Shown here: piece after piece, positions 34,336-45,575 of the stretch
How positions within the stretch are numbered: position 1 is the stretch's first letter
Layout of the letters: every line of letters begins with the position of its first letter
DNA from: Mucidula mucida
Lineage: Eukaryota; Basidiomycota; Agaricomycetes; Agaricales; Physalacriaceae
Direction of reading: 5' to 3'
Assembly: GCA_015501055.1 (NCBI GenBank)
Contig: JADNYV010000003.1
Coordinates: 1-64,000, forward strand
DNA length: 64,000 nucleotides
The notes under the pieces: generated by a model
Seen by the model: only the letters and a program-made list of their open reading frames with translations
Told to the model about the DNA's origin: nothing
The model's database searches: none
Translations under genes and position numbers: made by a program

Positions 34336-37046
34336 TTTACTCATTTTATGTGGGTGGATAGACTGCCTTATACGATATAGTATATATTGCGTTGTGTATT
34401 CCATCTTTGTTACATCAAGCAGTGTACATAACTTCTGGCGGGCGAACAGCTCGGTAATAAGGGTTACTGTCGACATTCGTGTCGTTCAGTTGGTTGATTG
34501 TCATTCGATTCTCCTGACTCTTACCTTGATGTGCTAAGTATCGTTCAGAAACTGAGAATTCCGTCATCTACGTCCGGCTTTCTTGTCAGCTGACTGCATG
34601 ATAGGGAGAAGTCCAGCTGATGAATATCTACTCATTGGTGATAACCTTCGTGAGACCACTTGAGCAGGACATACTATCGGCGCACTATGAACAGAACGAA
34701 TCACCCATACGCCTACCTCATCGGCGCAATCGTTGACATCCTTCAACTTCGCGTAATTTACGCCACACTAGTATTAGGATCCAGAATCGATACCCTTTAC
34801 CCAGCGGTTGTCTTTAATACTTAGAGCGGAGGTAATAAACATATATTGCGTCCCCGGTGGAGTCGGCGCGCTGAGAAGGAGCTCTGGAATAGACTCGGAC
34901 ATGGACCCTTCCTCCTGACTTCTCAATGCGCTTTCATCACCGTTCACACTCCTCAGAAATAAGCTCCTGGAAAGCTTATCCTGTGGGAAGCAGATAATGT
35001 TACTGTACCCGAACCCAACGCTACCCAGATTACTGTAGCCGGACCCCTTGGTCCGAATCCGGCGCGAAAGTCTATGCAAGATAGACGTGGTCAGATCTCT
35101 CTCGTTCTCTTAGCGTGTACTCCCCCTCCTCGTCCTTCGATCTATACACCGCAATCACGAAGACCACTGACTGCGTACGAGATTTGGGCGCTTAGATTCG
35201 CTGGCAGAAGATCTGTCTTCATTCATTCATTGAGATAGAGTACACGAAGCTCTGTGGTCCAGAATTCCTGAATGGGGGTTCTAGGGTGTCAATCATCATC
35301 ACGGACTTGGACGGAGGGACGGAGGTGGGGGAAGATTCATTCCGGGCGCACGTGGCGTTGTTTGTGTACAACTTCTTCCGATCGATGTTAAACATGCGCC
35401 TATACTGTTCTATACTTGTTCGTCAAGGTCTATGTGTGCTCTCTGGAAAGTTTGCAGCACGCCTTGCTCTCTCTGCTTGGGATTTGGCTTTATCTTGTGA
35501 CCTTTCCAAGTTGGGAAACTTCAAGAACAATAGCAACGGATGAATCTCTCTTTTGTTGACCGACTCGTTATTGTTATTGTCTTCAGCCCACGTTGCCCCG
35601 ACTCGCTCGCACTTTCCACTTGGGATATCATCTCTTAATGCTTGAAACCTCACTCTTGGTAGCATCGTCTAGCGGTAAGTAATTGGAACACTGGTCACTC
35701 TCAGCGCATCATTTCTCGGTGAGCTACTTCCTCTACTATTGAACAACCCATCGACCATATCTGGAGAACAATGGGAGAATGGAGTCCTTTCAACCTTCCA
35801 TATCCACCCCCTTCAATACACGATGCGCGATAAAGTGGGAGGCTGGATCCACCAAAGACAATGGCCACACACCTGGTCTTGTTTGTACACATTTGTTGTT
35901 GACTCAATTCCATCTCGCTTTTGTTGAATGAAATCAGCTATAAGGAAGCAAGTGCGGCGGATATGACGAGGTTTTCTAGTACTATCACTGCTTTCCTTCG
36001 CGCAGATAGGCTTTCATGCCGCGCTTTCTGCAAGTCACCTCGGACTTCAAGACAGCTACTAATTGTTCTAGTCGGGACATCGTATGTGCGATGTCTGACA
36101 TGACAAGATCTTTGTCTTAGGAGGAGGATCTTCCCGTATTGTCAGGCATCATCTAATTGTTATGCGTGGCGCGCGCTCACTTTCCTGATAATAGGAGATT
36201 TCGCTAACCACAAGGCGGATGTGCAAATACCATTCTAATTGTATAGTACGCGTACAAGTCTTCTGTTTAAAAGGCGCACATCACTTCGGGGTGTGTGTTC
36301 GTCGCGTTGCACCTTGCCCGTGCAAAAACAACGTGTCAGTGAGTATAATTGCCTCTCTCCCCCCCTTCGACTTCGCGCGCTGCTCTGCTTTCCTCCTTCC
36401 ATGCAACGTTCCGTCGTACGCGAATATTTGGCGAGCCCATCCAACGATCGTCATGTGGCGTCCGGCGTCACCACGGTTACAGTGCGCCCGCTTCCCCACA
36501 TCCCCACGTCTACTTATCTGGTCCCTTTAGCATTGTTCGAAACCTACCGGAAATTCGAGACCTCCATGCTCAGAGTCACCTTGTGCTCGCCCGTTCATTT
36601 CTTCCCATCCCTCGCCCGTCCTCTTCGGCAAGTGCCTATGTGCGGGAGAGATCACATTCCTCAGAACCATAGGTTTTCAGGAATTACTTGAGCCCTTCCG
36701 CCATGGACTTCGGAAGATTCCTACGCCACCATAGGCGCGACCCTGGGTGCGCTCAGCTCTCCCTGTGGCTTTGATTTCCATTGATAGCAACACGATATTA
36801 AAAGATATCATTTCCAGCCCATGCGAGGGCTGGAATCTCGTGGGGACGACCAAGCTGTTCATTTCGCTTGCTTTGATTTTGACGAGAGTATGGCTTCTAC
36901 GTACAAGACGCTCTAATACCCCGAGTGTGTGGACATCATGCGTTGCGATGAAAGTCTTTGTAGGTTCCTTTTCGGGACTGAATTCCTTACTCAGCTTTTG
37001 TGCACCCCCCCAAACCTGGCAGGGGCCTTGCTTTTCTCCGGCCAAC
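34336..37046. other. 2.7-kb gene-poor interval
   Basis: Long frames exist on both strands (for example minus 34774-35079 and plus 36239-36691), but the first begins at a TTG, several overlap one another, and none shows a family signature. The strand around 35500-36700 is CT-rich. A tRNA-like string at 35661-35690 lacks a B box. I see no supported gene. Confidence 0.4.
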
Positions 37047-37247
37047 ATGTCTCAGGACGAACATTGTGTCTTCTTTTGGACGACTCTTATTGTCTTTATT
37101 GTCTTCTCACTCGTTTTTATTGTTCTCTTGTTCGGAATATTCGCCTGGAACGTCAATATGTCGATGCCAAACGGGTTTCGTTATTTCCTGGAACAGCAAA
37201 TACGAATAAGGAATCGGAGACGTGCGGGACGCGAGGAGAGAGAATAA
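37047..37247 (+). CDS. Possible small single-pass membrane protein (66 residues)
   Basis: Not recognised. ATG 37047 in good context (ccaacATGtc) opens MSQDEHCVFFWTTLIVFIVF. The next residues complete a membrane helix of about 26 hydrophobic residues, followed by a short neutral stretch and a strongly basic tail (IRIRNRRRAGREERE), the charge pattern of a cytosol-facing C-terminus. The same frame is open upstream for 100 codons, and T-rich DNA easily mimics such helices, so this could be chance. Confidence 0.35.
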   Translation: MSQDEHCVFFWTTLIVFIVFSLVFIVLLFGIFAWNVNMSMPNGFRYFLEQQIRIRNRRRAGREERE

Positions 37248-37563
37248 CGCTGAAGAATAAGGAAGGTAAATACGGCGGGAGGGTATGGGTATGGGATGGG
37301 GGAATGTAAGTATGTATGTGATGGTTCGTAAAATGAAATGGTGCGTCGTGAAGAGATATGTAACGTGTCGCGCATAACTGAGTTGGGGGGAATGGTACCG
37401 CCATCGAGACAAAATACCACAGGCATAAGAGGAGCGACTAGAGTTACAAACCTGGTGGTTGTCAAGTTTAAATAAAAAGCAAGAATACACCCCCGCCTCG
37501 ATGGTCGGTGAGGGCGGGGAACTGTTTTACAAGTCCAGCGACGACGACCAGCATCAATCAGCT

Positions 37564-39186
37564 TTAGTAACTGTGAGGCATCATCTCGTCGTATCGCATG
37601 GAATCTTCGTAGGGATCGTCGGGGTAGACAGATCCCGTCAGCGTCTGGGGATATAGGTCCTGCGGGTAGTCGTGCGTCGGATATTCCTGTGAGTAATCTT
37701 GACTGTACTCGGACATTGCGCTCGACACCTCTAGGTCGCCGTGGTATTTCATGTCGAGGTCGAGCGGGGGTATCGCGTTTATATCGAAATCCTCGTTGAC
37801 CAACATCTCGCTGCCTGCAGGCCATACAGTGTTGTCCCATCCGTATGGATTGTACGAGTCAAAGTCGTGCTGAAGTTGGATCTGCAGGTCGATCTCGGCT
37901 TGCGTGTGAGGATCGATGCAGCCGTGCTCGTCGAGCTGGGTATAGGCGTGCGCGAGAGTATTGGTGAGCGGCGTGTAATGTGCCGATCGAGGAGAGGAAG
38001 GACCAGAGGACGCTGAACTGATGGAGGACGCGGGGGAGAAATGGTGCGGCAGCCGCATCTCATCTGGAGACATGGTAAGCGCTCCAGCGTCTCCATTGCC
38101 AGACATATTGAACATGCTGTTTTCGTGAAGATAATCCGATGGCTATAAAAGGAGGCAGACATCAGCGTCGCGTCGGCAAACATCAAAGATCGACATACCT
38201 GAAGACTAGCTTCGTAGCCTACGAAAGACGGAGGCCGAAGACCATCTTGAGGGTGATAGTCAAAGTTCATCGTAGCCTCTCCAGGACGCGCAGACGAATG
38301 GTCGATTAAAGGTTTAAGTGAAGGCGAGGACGGACAGGATGGCGTGATGTACATGTTCGGCACCTGTACCGACTGGTATGTGGGAGGAGGGGTCGGGGCA
38401 GAGGCGGATCGGCCGTGGTGGCGGGGAACGGCCATCGGCATCACGAACGACATGCAATCCGAGTCGTCGTGGTCGTATTCGCCCTTTCTGCTTTTACCCT
38501 TCCTCGCCTTCATGCGCCCTTCCTTCGTTCTCTGCGGCCGATACACGTATCCGGGGTGCATCGCCTCGTGCTCCTTCTTCTTCTCCTTGGCCAGTGCGTC
38601 CCAGTACTTCCGTTCCTTGTCTGAAAGTGCCTTCCACTGCTGGCTAATGGTCTTGGACAAATCAGCTTGGCGCTGCTTTTTCGTAGGACCGTTCGCTGCA
38701 GCTTCTTCTTGCGCTGCTTGTCGATCTTCGCAGCATTTGCGGCGGAACAGGATGAACGCGTTCTCTGGGCGTTTGACGTAGCCCTCATCTCCCTTCTTCG
38801 GTCGTGGATCGATGTCACTGTGGCACGAAGATTGTCGCCGTCTGTGTCCTAGATGATCAGGAGACGCCGACAGAACAGATAGAGGTGGTGATTGTGGACG
38901 ATATGAGTCGTATGAGCTGGTAGGAGAGGTGGAACAGAGGGAGAGAGGGTGAAGGTCGGGCTCGAAAGGTGAGGTGGAAGGCGACGAGTAAGGACTGTCT
39001 GACAGATTATGGTTTACAGGGAAAGTAAAGGCGCGAGGCGTCGGAGAAATGATCGCAAGCGTTGGAGGAGGAGGCACATCCGTCGACACTTCGAGTGCTA
39101 AGGTTAGCACGGTTAGAGGCGTTCAATCAAGCGGAAGCAAATCACTCACTTCGGGATTGGGTATCGCGCGTGCGTAGGGCGGGCAT
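37564..39186 (-). CDS. HMG-box transcription factor
   Basis: A sequence-specific DNA-binding regulator expected in the nucleus. ATG 39186 begins MPALRTRDTQSR, spliced (donor GTGAGT, acceptor CCTTAG) to a Pro/Ser-rich region and then one HMG box of the SOX/MATA type at about residues 115-190: 'YVKRPENAFILFRRKCCEDR', a short Ala/Asn insert, 'KKQRQADLSKTISQQWKALS' and 'KERKYWDALAKEKKKEHEAM', ending HPGYVYRPQR. A basic tail follows (KARKGKSRKG). The second large exon is Ser/Asp/Tyr-rich and acidic (YSQDYSQEYPTHDYPQDLYP), a plausible activation domain, to the stop at 37564. Total about 510 residues, no indel. The box has the conserved RPxNAFxLFR and W/Y positions. The target genes are unknown; related mushroom factors act in mating or fruiting. 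Confidence 0.92.
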
Positions 39187-41935
39187 GATTGTTCAGGAAT
39201 AAGAGGGGGGGGAGTGAACAAAAGCGGTTCGGGTGGAGGGGAGGCGGGAGGGCGGGATGGAGAGAGATTAGTGGGAGGGAGGGAACCCTACACGCGGGGG
39301 GGAAAGGCAATGAGATGTCGCCTGTGGTCGCTTACTTTTTTGTCTCTCGAGCAAACCCGAGAACAATTAGAGGAGCGGGGCACGAAATCCGTAAGACAAT
39401 TGAAGTGATCGCTTTATAGGCCAGGTCGGGATGGAATCACGCAAAGGGTCCGGCAAGCCAATGAGCATTCGGTGTCTCATTGTTATCCTATATACGGTCC
39501 AGGAGACCTGCATGGCCAAATTGGGATGCCCATCTCACGAAAAGAAATGGAGCCTCGCTTAGGCCATCCCGATAATCTGGTCCGGGACCTAGGCGAGTCA
39601 TCTGAATCAAATTATTGTCTCCGTTAACCTACTTATCTATTCACCATTCGAAGGACCGTTGGCTGATTGAACCCACGTAAGATTGACCCTTCTAGAAACT
39701 TTGAGTTATCCAGACCCCGCGGTAAACATAGCCAGGTAGAATTAGGTTTTTATGCAGATGTCCGCCGAGGTTCTTGATATACGGGAAGCCTGAGGATGAG
39801 TATTAGCTGTAAACACAAGACGATGTATGGATCTTTGTGATTACTGAACTAATCTCGGCGGCGGGGGGAAAAGGTACTTGTCATGAGTCCGCTCACTTTC
39901 CAGACGTATGCGTCGCCCTTATGTCACGAAGGAAGGACGAGAGATCCTCCTTCAACTTTCTGGATTTGGCAGTCAAGACCCGGCCGAACGTACTTGCCTC
40001 ATCACAAGAGATCTATCGCCCAGTATAGACATGTGGCTGTGTCTGCAATCTTCAGATCTTCATGGCGTCACTTGCCTGCCCGCAAACCCACCCGGAATTC
40101 ATCGATATCACGGAGGTGAGTGGAATATGAAGTGCAGACGCCGTCGCGGCGCTGAACACTGCCTCTTTCGCATCAGGTGGTGTCGGGTCAGCCCGTGATG
40201 TGAGGTCTTTTGAAGGTGAGACACGCTATCTAATCGAGTCAACCTGCCTTATTTGCACGTGGCAATCAAGCTATTCTCCGGCGGCGCATTGCGATCGTAA
40301 AAGCTCGTAGCCGGCGGTAAGGACTCTCCTACACAGCGGAAGCAGATTCGTTAGCTTGTATTGGGTTTCACTTGCAGTAGCATATCTGCGTCTTTGTGGC
40401 TCGTTGAATCCGTGAACGGAAGGAGTCTGATCTGGACCTGCGTGGCAATGTTCATTGTGCGACTAAAAGGGTAATCATCCGATGCAAAATTCCCCGCCTT
40501 GCCAGGAGGACCGATGCCGCCGCTAAGATACATAGAGTCGAGTCAGTTAGCTCAGTATTAGCACGACAACGATCTAGAGCAATTATTGAATGCGCAACCG
40601 TTTCCAAAAGGTCCCCGTCGCATTTGTCAAGTTGGTAAACCCTAGAACAATGGTAGCTGGCTCGTGTAGCTTGGATATATGACGGTTACGAACAGGTCCC
40701 GATGAGTTTTCAAAGGGGTGAGAAGGGTTAATCAAGGAAAGGCCGACAGCAGAACATTGTATCTCGATCCTCATGTGGGTGTCATGTCCAGAATGAGCGA
40801 ACAATGGGCTCATTGGACGTGATAGCTCTGAGAAGGTTAAATTCACCTGATCGTGCCGAGGAGGGTGACGCAAAGAAGGCTGGCATCCAGGATGGATGGA
40901 CAATGCACCGGTACATTGCATACCCTTCTGACCAAGCCTCGGGTGTGCTGAAAATTTCATTCATCGCCACTAGGAAGCATTAGGAGAGCTCCATATGCTG
41001 ATCCTGACCCGAAGACCGTATTAGATACAAGTTCCCGCCCTTCGTACTTTGTAGACAGCGCCGGTCCCGAGCTCATCCTAGTCATCTTCCTTTCTCAGTA
41101 ATACTTCGAAAACGCGTACTCACGGTGTGGTCGCGAATAGAAGGGCCCTGTAAGACAGATGACGCGTCATAACATGTTGTATTGAATGGGTACGCACATG
41201 CGCTGGGCGATTTTTTCTACCGACCCCGCGATCGACCACACACTGATTTCCTGTATTGGGGAACAATGCTCGAATGCAATTTCGAAAGGAAGCAAGGGGT
41301 ATCACTGACCTGTATCACGGCCGCACCATGAAGCAACCGTGAAGGAAAGATATCGTGAGGTATTGGAACGAAACCGTTTGATAGACGTGCGGCAATCATG
41401 GCGCGACAATGAACCTTTGGGAGACCTAGAACAAATACAACATGAGTTCAATGGGAGCTCAATAGGGCCGGTCGCTCGAAATATACGAAACGGACGCGAC
41501 GTATATCAAACCCATTGTCAAAGCGTGGTCATCTAAACTTGAAATTTGCTCCTGGACGAAAGAGGCAACGGCACAGTCAGGACCGCATACCAGATATGAG
41601 TCGAGCAGGGTGAGTCAAGTTTTCCGCGGGTAAAGCGCGAGGCTTCGGCGAACAGTGGCACTCTGTCAAGCAATACGAACCCTGACTCCGCTATACCCAA
41701 AGCGTTGAACAATGGGCTTGCCAACCGTCGGAAGCACGATTTAGACCTTTGAGATTTGAGGAACGTAGCCATAGAGATAAATTCAGCAGAGAAACTCGGC
41801 AATGACGCGTCGTGCTGGTGGTTTTTGACGCGCGACGGCAAGGTGTATGATGGCGGGAGGCGGGGAGGCGGAGTTTGAAAAGAATGACGTCGTCCAGAAA
41901 CATGTCTTTCTCTTTCTTTCAATCATCTTTCCGCC
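39187..41935. other. 2.7-kb interval upstream of the HMG-box gene, no confident gene
   Basis: Directly upstream of the HMG-box start is a G-rich strand (39205-39305, runs of g such as gaggggggggag and gaggcgggagggcggg) and then unique DNA. Plus-strand frames at 39837-40198 (MSRRKDERSSFNFLDLAVKT) and minus-strand frames at 40351-40970 (HEPATIVLGFTNLTNATGTF, DDYPFSRTMNIATQVQIRLL) look locally like protein but have no family and no complete exon structure. They may be remnants of degraded genes. The rest is probably the regulatory region of the HMG-box gene. Confidence 0.4.
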
Positions 41936-42796
41936 ATGGTCAACTCTCTGAAACGCTCAGCCAGTCCTAGCGTGGCTATTCAGAGTGCTCATAGTACAAA
42001 AAAGCTCAAGATCATCGACGACTTTGCCAAAACTTCCCCGTTTCCTGACTTTCACCGCCCATCACCCAAGGAAGCTCTTGAAGTTCACAAAATCCTTTCC
42101 GAGCTTCATCCCAGTACAAAGTCCTATCGGGACACTTCGCCTCCCAAGGGTAATTCTGCCCAAACCTGCGGCCATGCTCCCAATGTCATTGAAGCCCTCA
42201 TTGGCACTATCCTCTCTCAGAACACGTCGGGAAAAAATTCTTCACGCGCCAAATCCAATCTGGACGCTGCCTTCGGTCGGAACAACTTCTCTTCCATCGC
42301 GTCTGCCCCTCTTGACTCTGTCATTGAGGCCATACGCTCTGGAGGTCTTGCGAACAAGAAAGCCGCCACCATACAAAGCCTGCTGCACTCTATTCGCGCT
42401 AAACACGGCGAATACTCCCTCCAGCATCTCTCCGCATCTGAGGATAGTGGCTCCAGGATGTCTGACGAGGCCATCATGAAGGAATTGGTTTCCTATAAAG
42501 GGGTGGGTCCGAAGACTGCGTCGTGCGTCTTGTTATTCTGTATAGGGCGCGATTCATTTGCGGTGGATACTCATGTCTACAGACTGAGCAAAATGCTCGG
42601 TTGGGTACCTCAATCCGCTGACCGTGTTCGAGCGCAAGCTCATTTGGACCTAAAGATACCATCCGAAGTGAAGTACGGGCTTCACGTGTTGATGATCAAA
42701 CACGGTCGCGTTTGTAAAAGTTGCAGCGGACGGGGCTCTGAAGATTCGTGCATGCTCAAATCGTACATCCGCTCGAGGGACGAGTCTCTATGTTGA
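41936..42796 (+). CDS. Endonuclease III-like DNA glycosylase (HhH-GPD)
   Basis: Base-excision repair enzyme, nuclear or mitochondrial. A single intronless frame of 286 residues, unusual in this window. After a basic N-terminal tail (LKRSASPSVAIQSAHSTKKL) come 'NVIEALIGTILSQNTSGKNS', 'SGGLANKKAATIQSLLHSIR', the helix-hairpin-helix and catalytic lysine 'SYKGVGPKTASCVLLFCIGR', and the catalytic aspartate in 'FAVDTHVYRLSKMLGWVP'. The C-terminus has HGRVCKSCSGRGSEDSC, where only three cysteines lie in C-x2-C-x8-C spacing, so the [4Fe-4S] loop of classical EndoIII (C-x6-C-x2-C-x5-C) is incomplete. Both Lys and Asp are present, so a bifunctional glycosylase/AP lyase is expected. Start context gccATGg is strong. 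Confidence 0.93.
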   Translation: MVNSLKRSASPSVAIQSAHSTKKLKIIDDFAKTSPFPDFHRPSPKEALEVHKILSELHPSTKSYRDTSPPKGNSAQTCGHAPNVIEALIGTILSQNTSGKNSSRAKSNLDAAFGRNNFSSIASAPLDSVIEAIRSGGLANKKAATIQSLLHSIRAKHGEYSLQHLSASEDSGSRMSDEAIMKELVSYKGVGPKTASCVLLFCIGRDSFAVDTHVYRLSKMLGWVPQSADRVRAQAHLDLKIPSEVKYGLHVLMIKHGRVCKSCSGRGSEDSCMLKSYIRSRDESLC

Positions 42797-43632
42797 CTTG
42801 GCGATGCTGAATTTCGTCTGAGAGGTCTTCGTGTCCGCTTTCTCGGTCATTATTCAGTGAGTGCGAATTTTCCCCGCGCGCAGCTGTCACAGCTAACATT
42901 CCAATACATCAATAGACGTGAAGAATCTACATCTTTATTATTGTATCGTGATGGTTGCTATTTCTTGAATCCAACTACCGCAAAACTTTGGGCACCATTC
43001 GATGTGGAAGAACATTACCATCAAACTGAAAACTTTTGCGCACAATCTATGAATTGTCAATTCTTATGTTCCCCCAGGGAGCGGTGGAGAGAAGCGGGCG
43101 GAAATGAAATCAGTCCATCAGTGCACTAGACGACACACGTGTTACGTTGCTCGGTACTTTCTCAGCCTTGGGAATGTTTTACGAGAAGGGTGCCTAGTGA
43201 TATATCTGTTCGTGATTTTTCATCTCATACGCTGCTTAATACCTCCCTGAGCCACAATCATCGTGGAAGGAACGGTTTTTCTCCGCCTTGTAGGTCGCTT
43301 TACTATCTCCGTTTTCATCGCTAACTATCGCTGACTATCAATACCCAGATTCGAGTACTGGGTTGCGAAATTCATCTTATGTGGCGATTTATCTCTTTCC
43401 CGTGCTTCTGGATTTTCTGAAAATTCTCATGCCCGTATCTCGAAATCTAGGCAGGTGCCTGTTCTCTTCCCCCGGTGGTTGAGCCATACCATTTCCTGAC
43501 TCTAATGCTCCATTTCGGGCGTGGCGCGCGGGTGCACTGCGAAGCTTGGTCGCCGATTTAACTGTCTTTCAACATGCCCTATTGAGCTCACCGTTTACAG
43601 CAGGCGTGCAAACTTTCATATTGCAGTAAAGG
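42797..43632. other. No supported gene
   Basis: AT-rich DNA with short unconnected frames. It includes the 3' flank of the glycosylase gene. Confidence 0.4.
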
Positions 43633-43869
43633 TCACAAGCTCTGGTTAGCTCTCGCTAAATGTCAACGGTTAGTATATATGCGGAAGTTACTTTGTTGTT
43701 TGCGCACCCCCGCTCTACATGCCTTCCAGTTTGCTGCATTCGGGATTGATTTCTCCGAGGAAATCCGGTTTTGGTACCTTCGGCCGACGCCACCCTGAAC
43801 GCCTGATTGTGGCGGCAAGGCCGCTTCATGGGCCATGAGAACCACGAGTAGCGCCCACGCAATGTTCAT
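43633..43869 (-). CDS. Possible small secreted peptide
   Basis: Not recognised. ATG 43869 opens MNIAWALLVVLMAHEAALPP, which looks like a signal peptide with cleavage near HEA|A, followed by a basic mature part (GVQGGVGRRYQNRISSEKSI, WKACRAGVRKQQ). A well-formed intron follows: donor GTAACT, branch point ACTAACC and acceptor TTTAG. The last exon reads TRANQSL to a stop at 43633. About 66 residues with only one cysteine in the mature part. The good intron favours reality; the lack of any homologue I know and the short length argue for caution. Confidence 0.35.
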
Positions 43870-44230
43870 GCCACCGCTTACGGCTTTCGTACCGCACTCC
43901 CATGGCCACGAGACAGGTGCGTGGCTGATTATCACACATCGAATTCTTTTTGGACTACTTGTATTGAATCACACTTCGTTTCATGTGTTCACTTTACGGA
44001 ATGCACTGCATGTTCGACTGTTCTCCATGCCTGTTGAACATGACACGGCAGACACGAGATGCATGGGTCCGCCCAGCCCTGCGAATCTGTACGCCGAATG
44101 TCATCCGCCTTGCTGATGATAATGCTCATCGTCGCTCCACGATCCGGACTCTTCGCATGCTGTTCTACGTATCGTACACGAACCGCAGCGGGTCATCTCG
44201 AGTGTAAAAGGCACCTGGCAGCCTGACGAC

Positions 44231-45379
44231 CTATGACGAAGGATCGCGGTCGATGAACTTGTCGCGTACCGCTTCGAGATAAGACGGATCAGCCAGAAGG
44301 CGGAACTTCGTCGCATCGTAAGTCCGCGGGTTATCTACTCGAATATATAACTCTACTTGTCACCTCAGCAGCGTTCGATCTACTTTGAGTGCACAATTAG
44401 AGTATTGACTATTCCGGCTCTCTCCGAGTGCTGTGTGCTAGCATCCAGGTTCGACGTCTATATCTCTCAGACTCGTTATATGATTTAATATCCTGCTCGG
44501 ACGGATGAAATCCCTTGAACAAATGACGCAAATGTCCCAAGTTTCCCTGTCCGACCGGGCATGAGTGATGCGTATCTGCGCGACTCTCTGGTCCGTTCCG
44601 TGTAATCTGCAGACCATCGCTGCTTCATCGCTATCCATCAGTCATATGCGAGCGCACTTGTCTCCACTGTTCCGTATGGCGTCGGCCACAGTGGGCATTG
44701 AGTATCATATGAGGATTTCATTTCCGTACTCTTATCGACGGAAAACGCACAAACAAATCGCTCTTGTCCGAACTCGAAGATCCGGAGGACGCTAATCAGG
44801 CGCTAATACGAGTAAGTCGTTACCTACTCTGGTATGAAGCGTCGAACATTGTGATACATAGCACATGAGTATCCGGATTAAAAGCGATTGGTGAACTCTT
44901 GTAAGTTATTGAAGTCTGTTCTGTAGTTGGACATGCATAGAGTGTATCTTACTGTTAGCACTGGAATGGAGATCTTATACAGGCGCCACCGTTCTAGCAA
45001 CGGGAGACCCGGAGTCAATTCTGTTCCATTCTCTGTTTGACCGCCGTGATAGTTGCTCCCGTCGAACATTGCATAGCCGGCTGGTCAGGGGACGCAGTAC
45101 TTCGACATATGCGTCATGGGATTTGCTCAAAGCGAGTGATTCTCCGGGGATGCGTTTATCTGATGTCCCCGCTCCCTCTGCTAGTGGTGAACCGTATCCT
45201 TGGGTCCACGATCCGGTGCTATTTGGGGCATGTGTGACCCAGGTGAACGTCTCATGTGCTGGCAGAGGCAACCTAATCAACATGCCGCGATTGAAAAAGG
45301 AAAGTTGAACACAACAGCGTGGATACTTTGCTTCTGGATCTAGCCAGATAACCCTGCCGGAATCTCCGTCAGAGAGCAT
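44231..45379 (-). pseudogene. Broken gene of unknown family
   Basis: Consecutive minus-strand blocks read like one protein: from ATG 45379 'MLSDGDSGRVIWLDPEAKYP', 'LPLPAHETFTWVTHAPNSTG' and 'GYGSPLAEGAGTSDKRIPGE'; then, one frame over, 'AGYAMFDGSNYHGGQTENGT' and 'LPLLERWRLYKISIPVLT'; after an intron 'SSPIAFNPDTH'; then 'VLRIFEFGQERFVCAFSVDK' and 'CPLWPTPYGTVETSALAYD'; an in-frame TGA; 'WIAMKQRWSADYTERTRESR'; and finally 'VELYIRVDNPRTYDATKFRL' and 'ADPSYLEAVRDKFIDRDPSS' to a stop at 44231. I do not recognise the family. The frame shift and internal stop suggest a pseudogene, or consensus errors of the kind seen elsewhere here plus an unrecognised intron. Confidence 0.45.
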
Positions 45380-45575
45380 TGCTTGGGCGAAGGGCTTGCA
45401 ACGAGGCTTTTGCTCGCTATCTCTCCGTGCTACTGGTCTAGAAGAGAAGCAAAGGACGGCATTCCGACATTGTGCTGGCGCATCGGAAGTGCCTTTGGCA
45501 ACTCACCTGACCGGACCGGAGTCCGGGGACAATGGCGGCTATCGCCCTTGCCTTTCACCCTCACGGATTCGCAGT

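Noticed and set aside
34774..35079. 100-codon minus-strand frame
   Set aside because: The frame opens at a TTG rather than an ATG, and no upstream exon or known domain was found.
35661..35735. tRNA-like start (agcatcgtctagcggtaag)
   Set aside because: It resembles an A box, but no GGTTCRANYCC B box and no acceptor-stem pairing follow within tRNA distance.
36239..36691. 150-codon plus-strand frame
   Set aside because: Starts at an ATG but overlaps open frames in the other two frames and on the opposite strand over CT-rich DNA. No family signature and no neighbouring exons.
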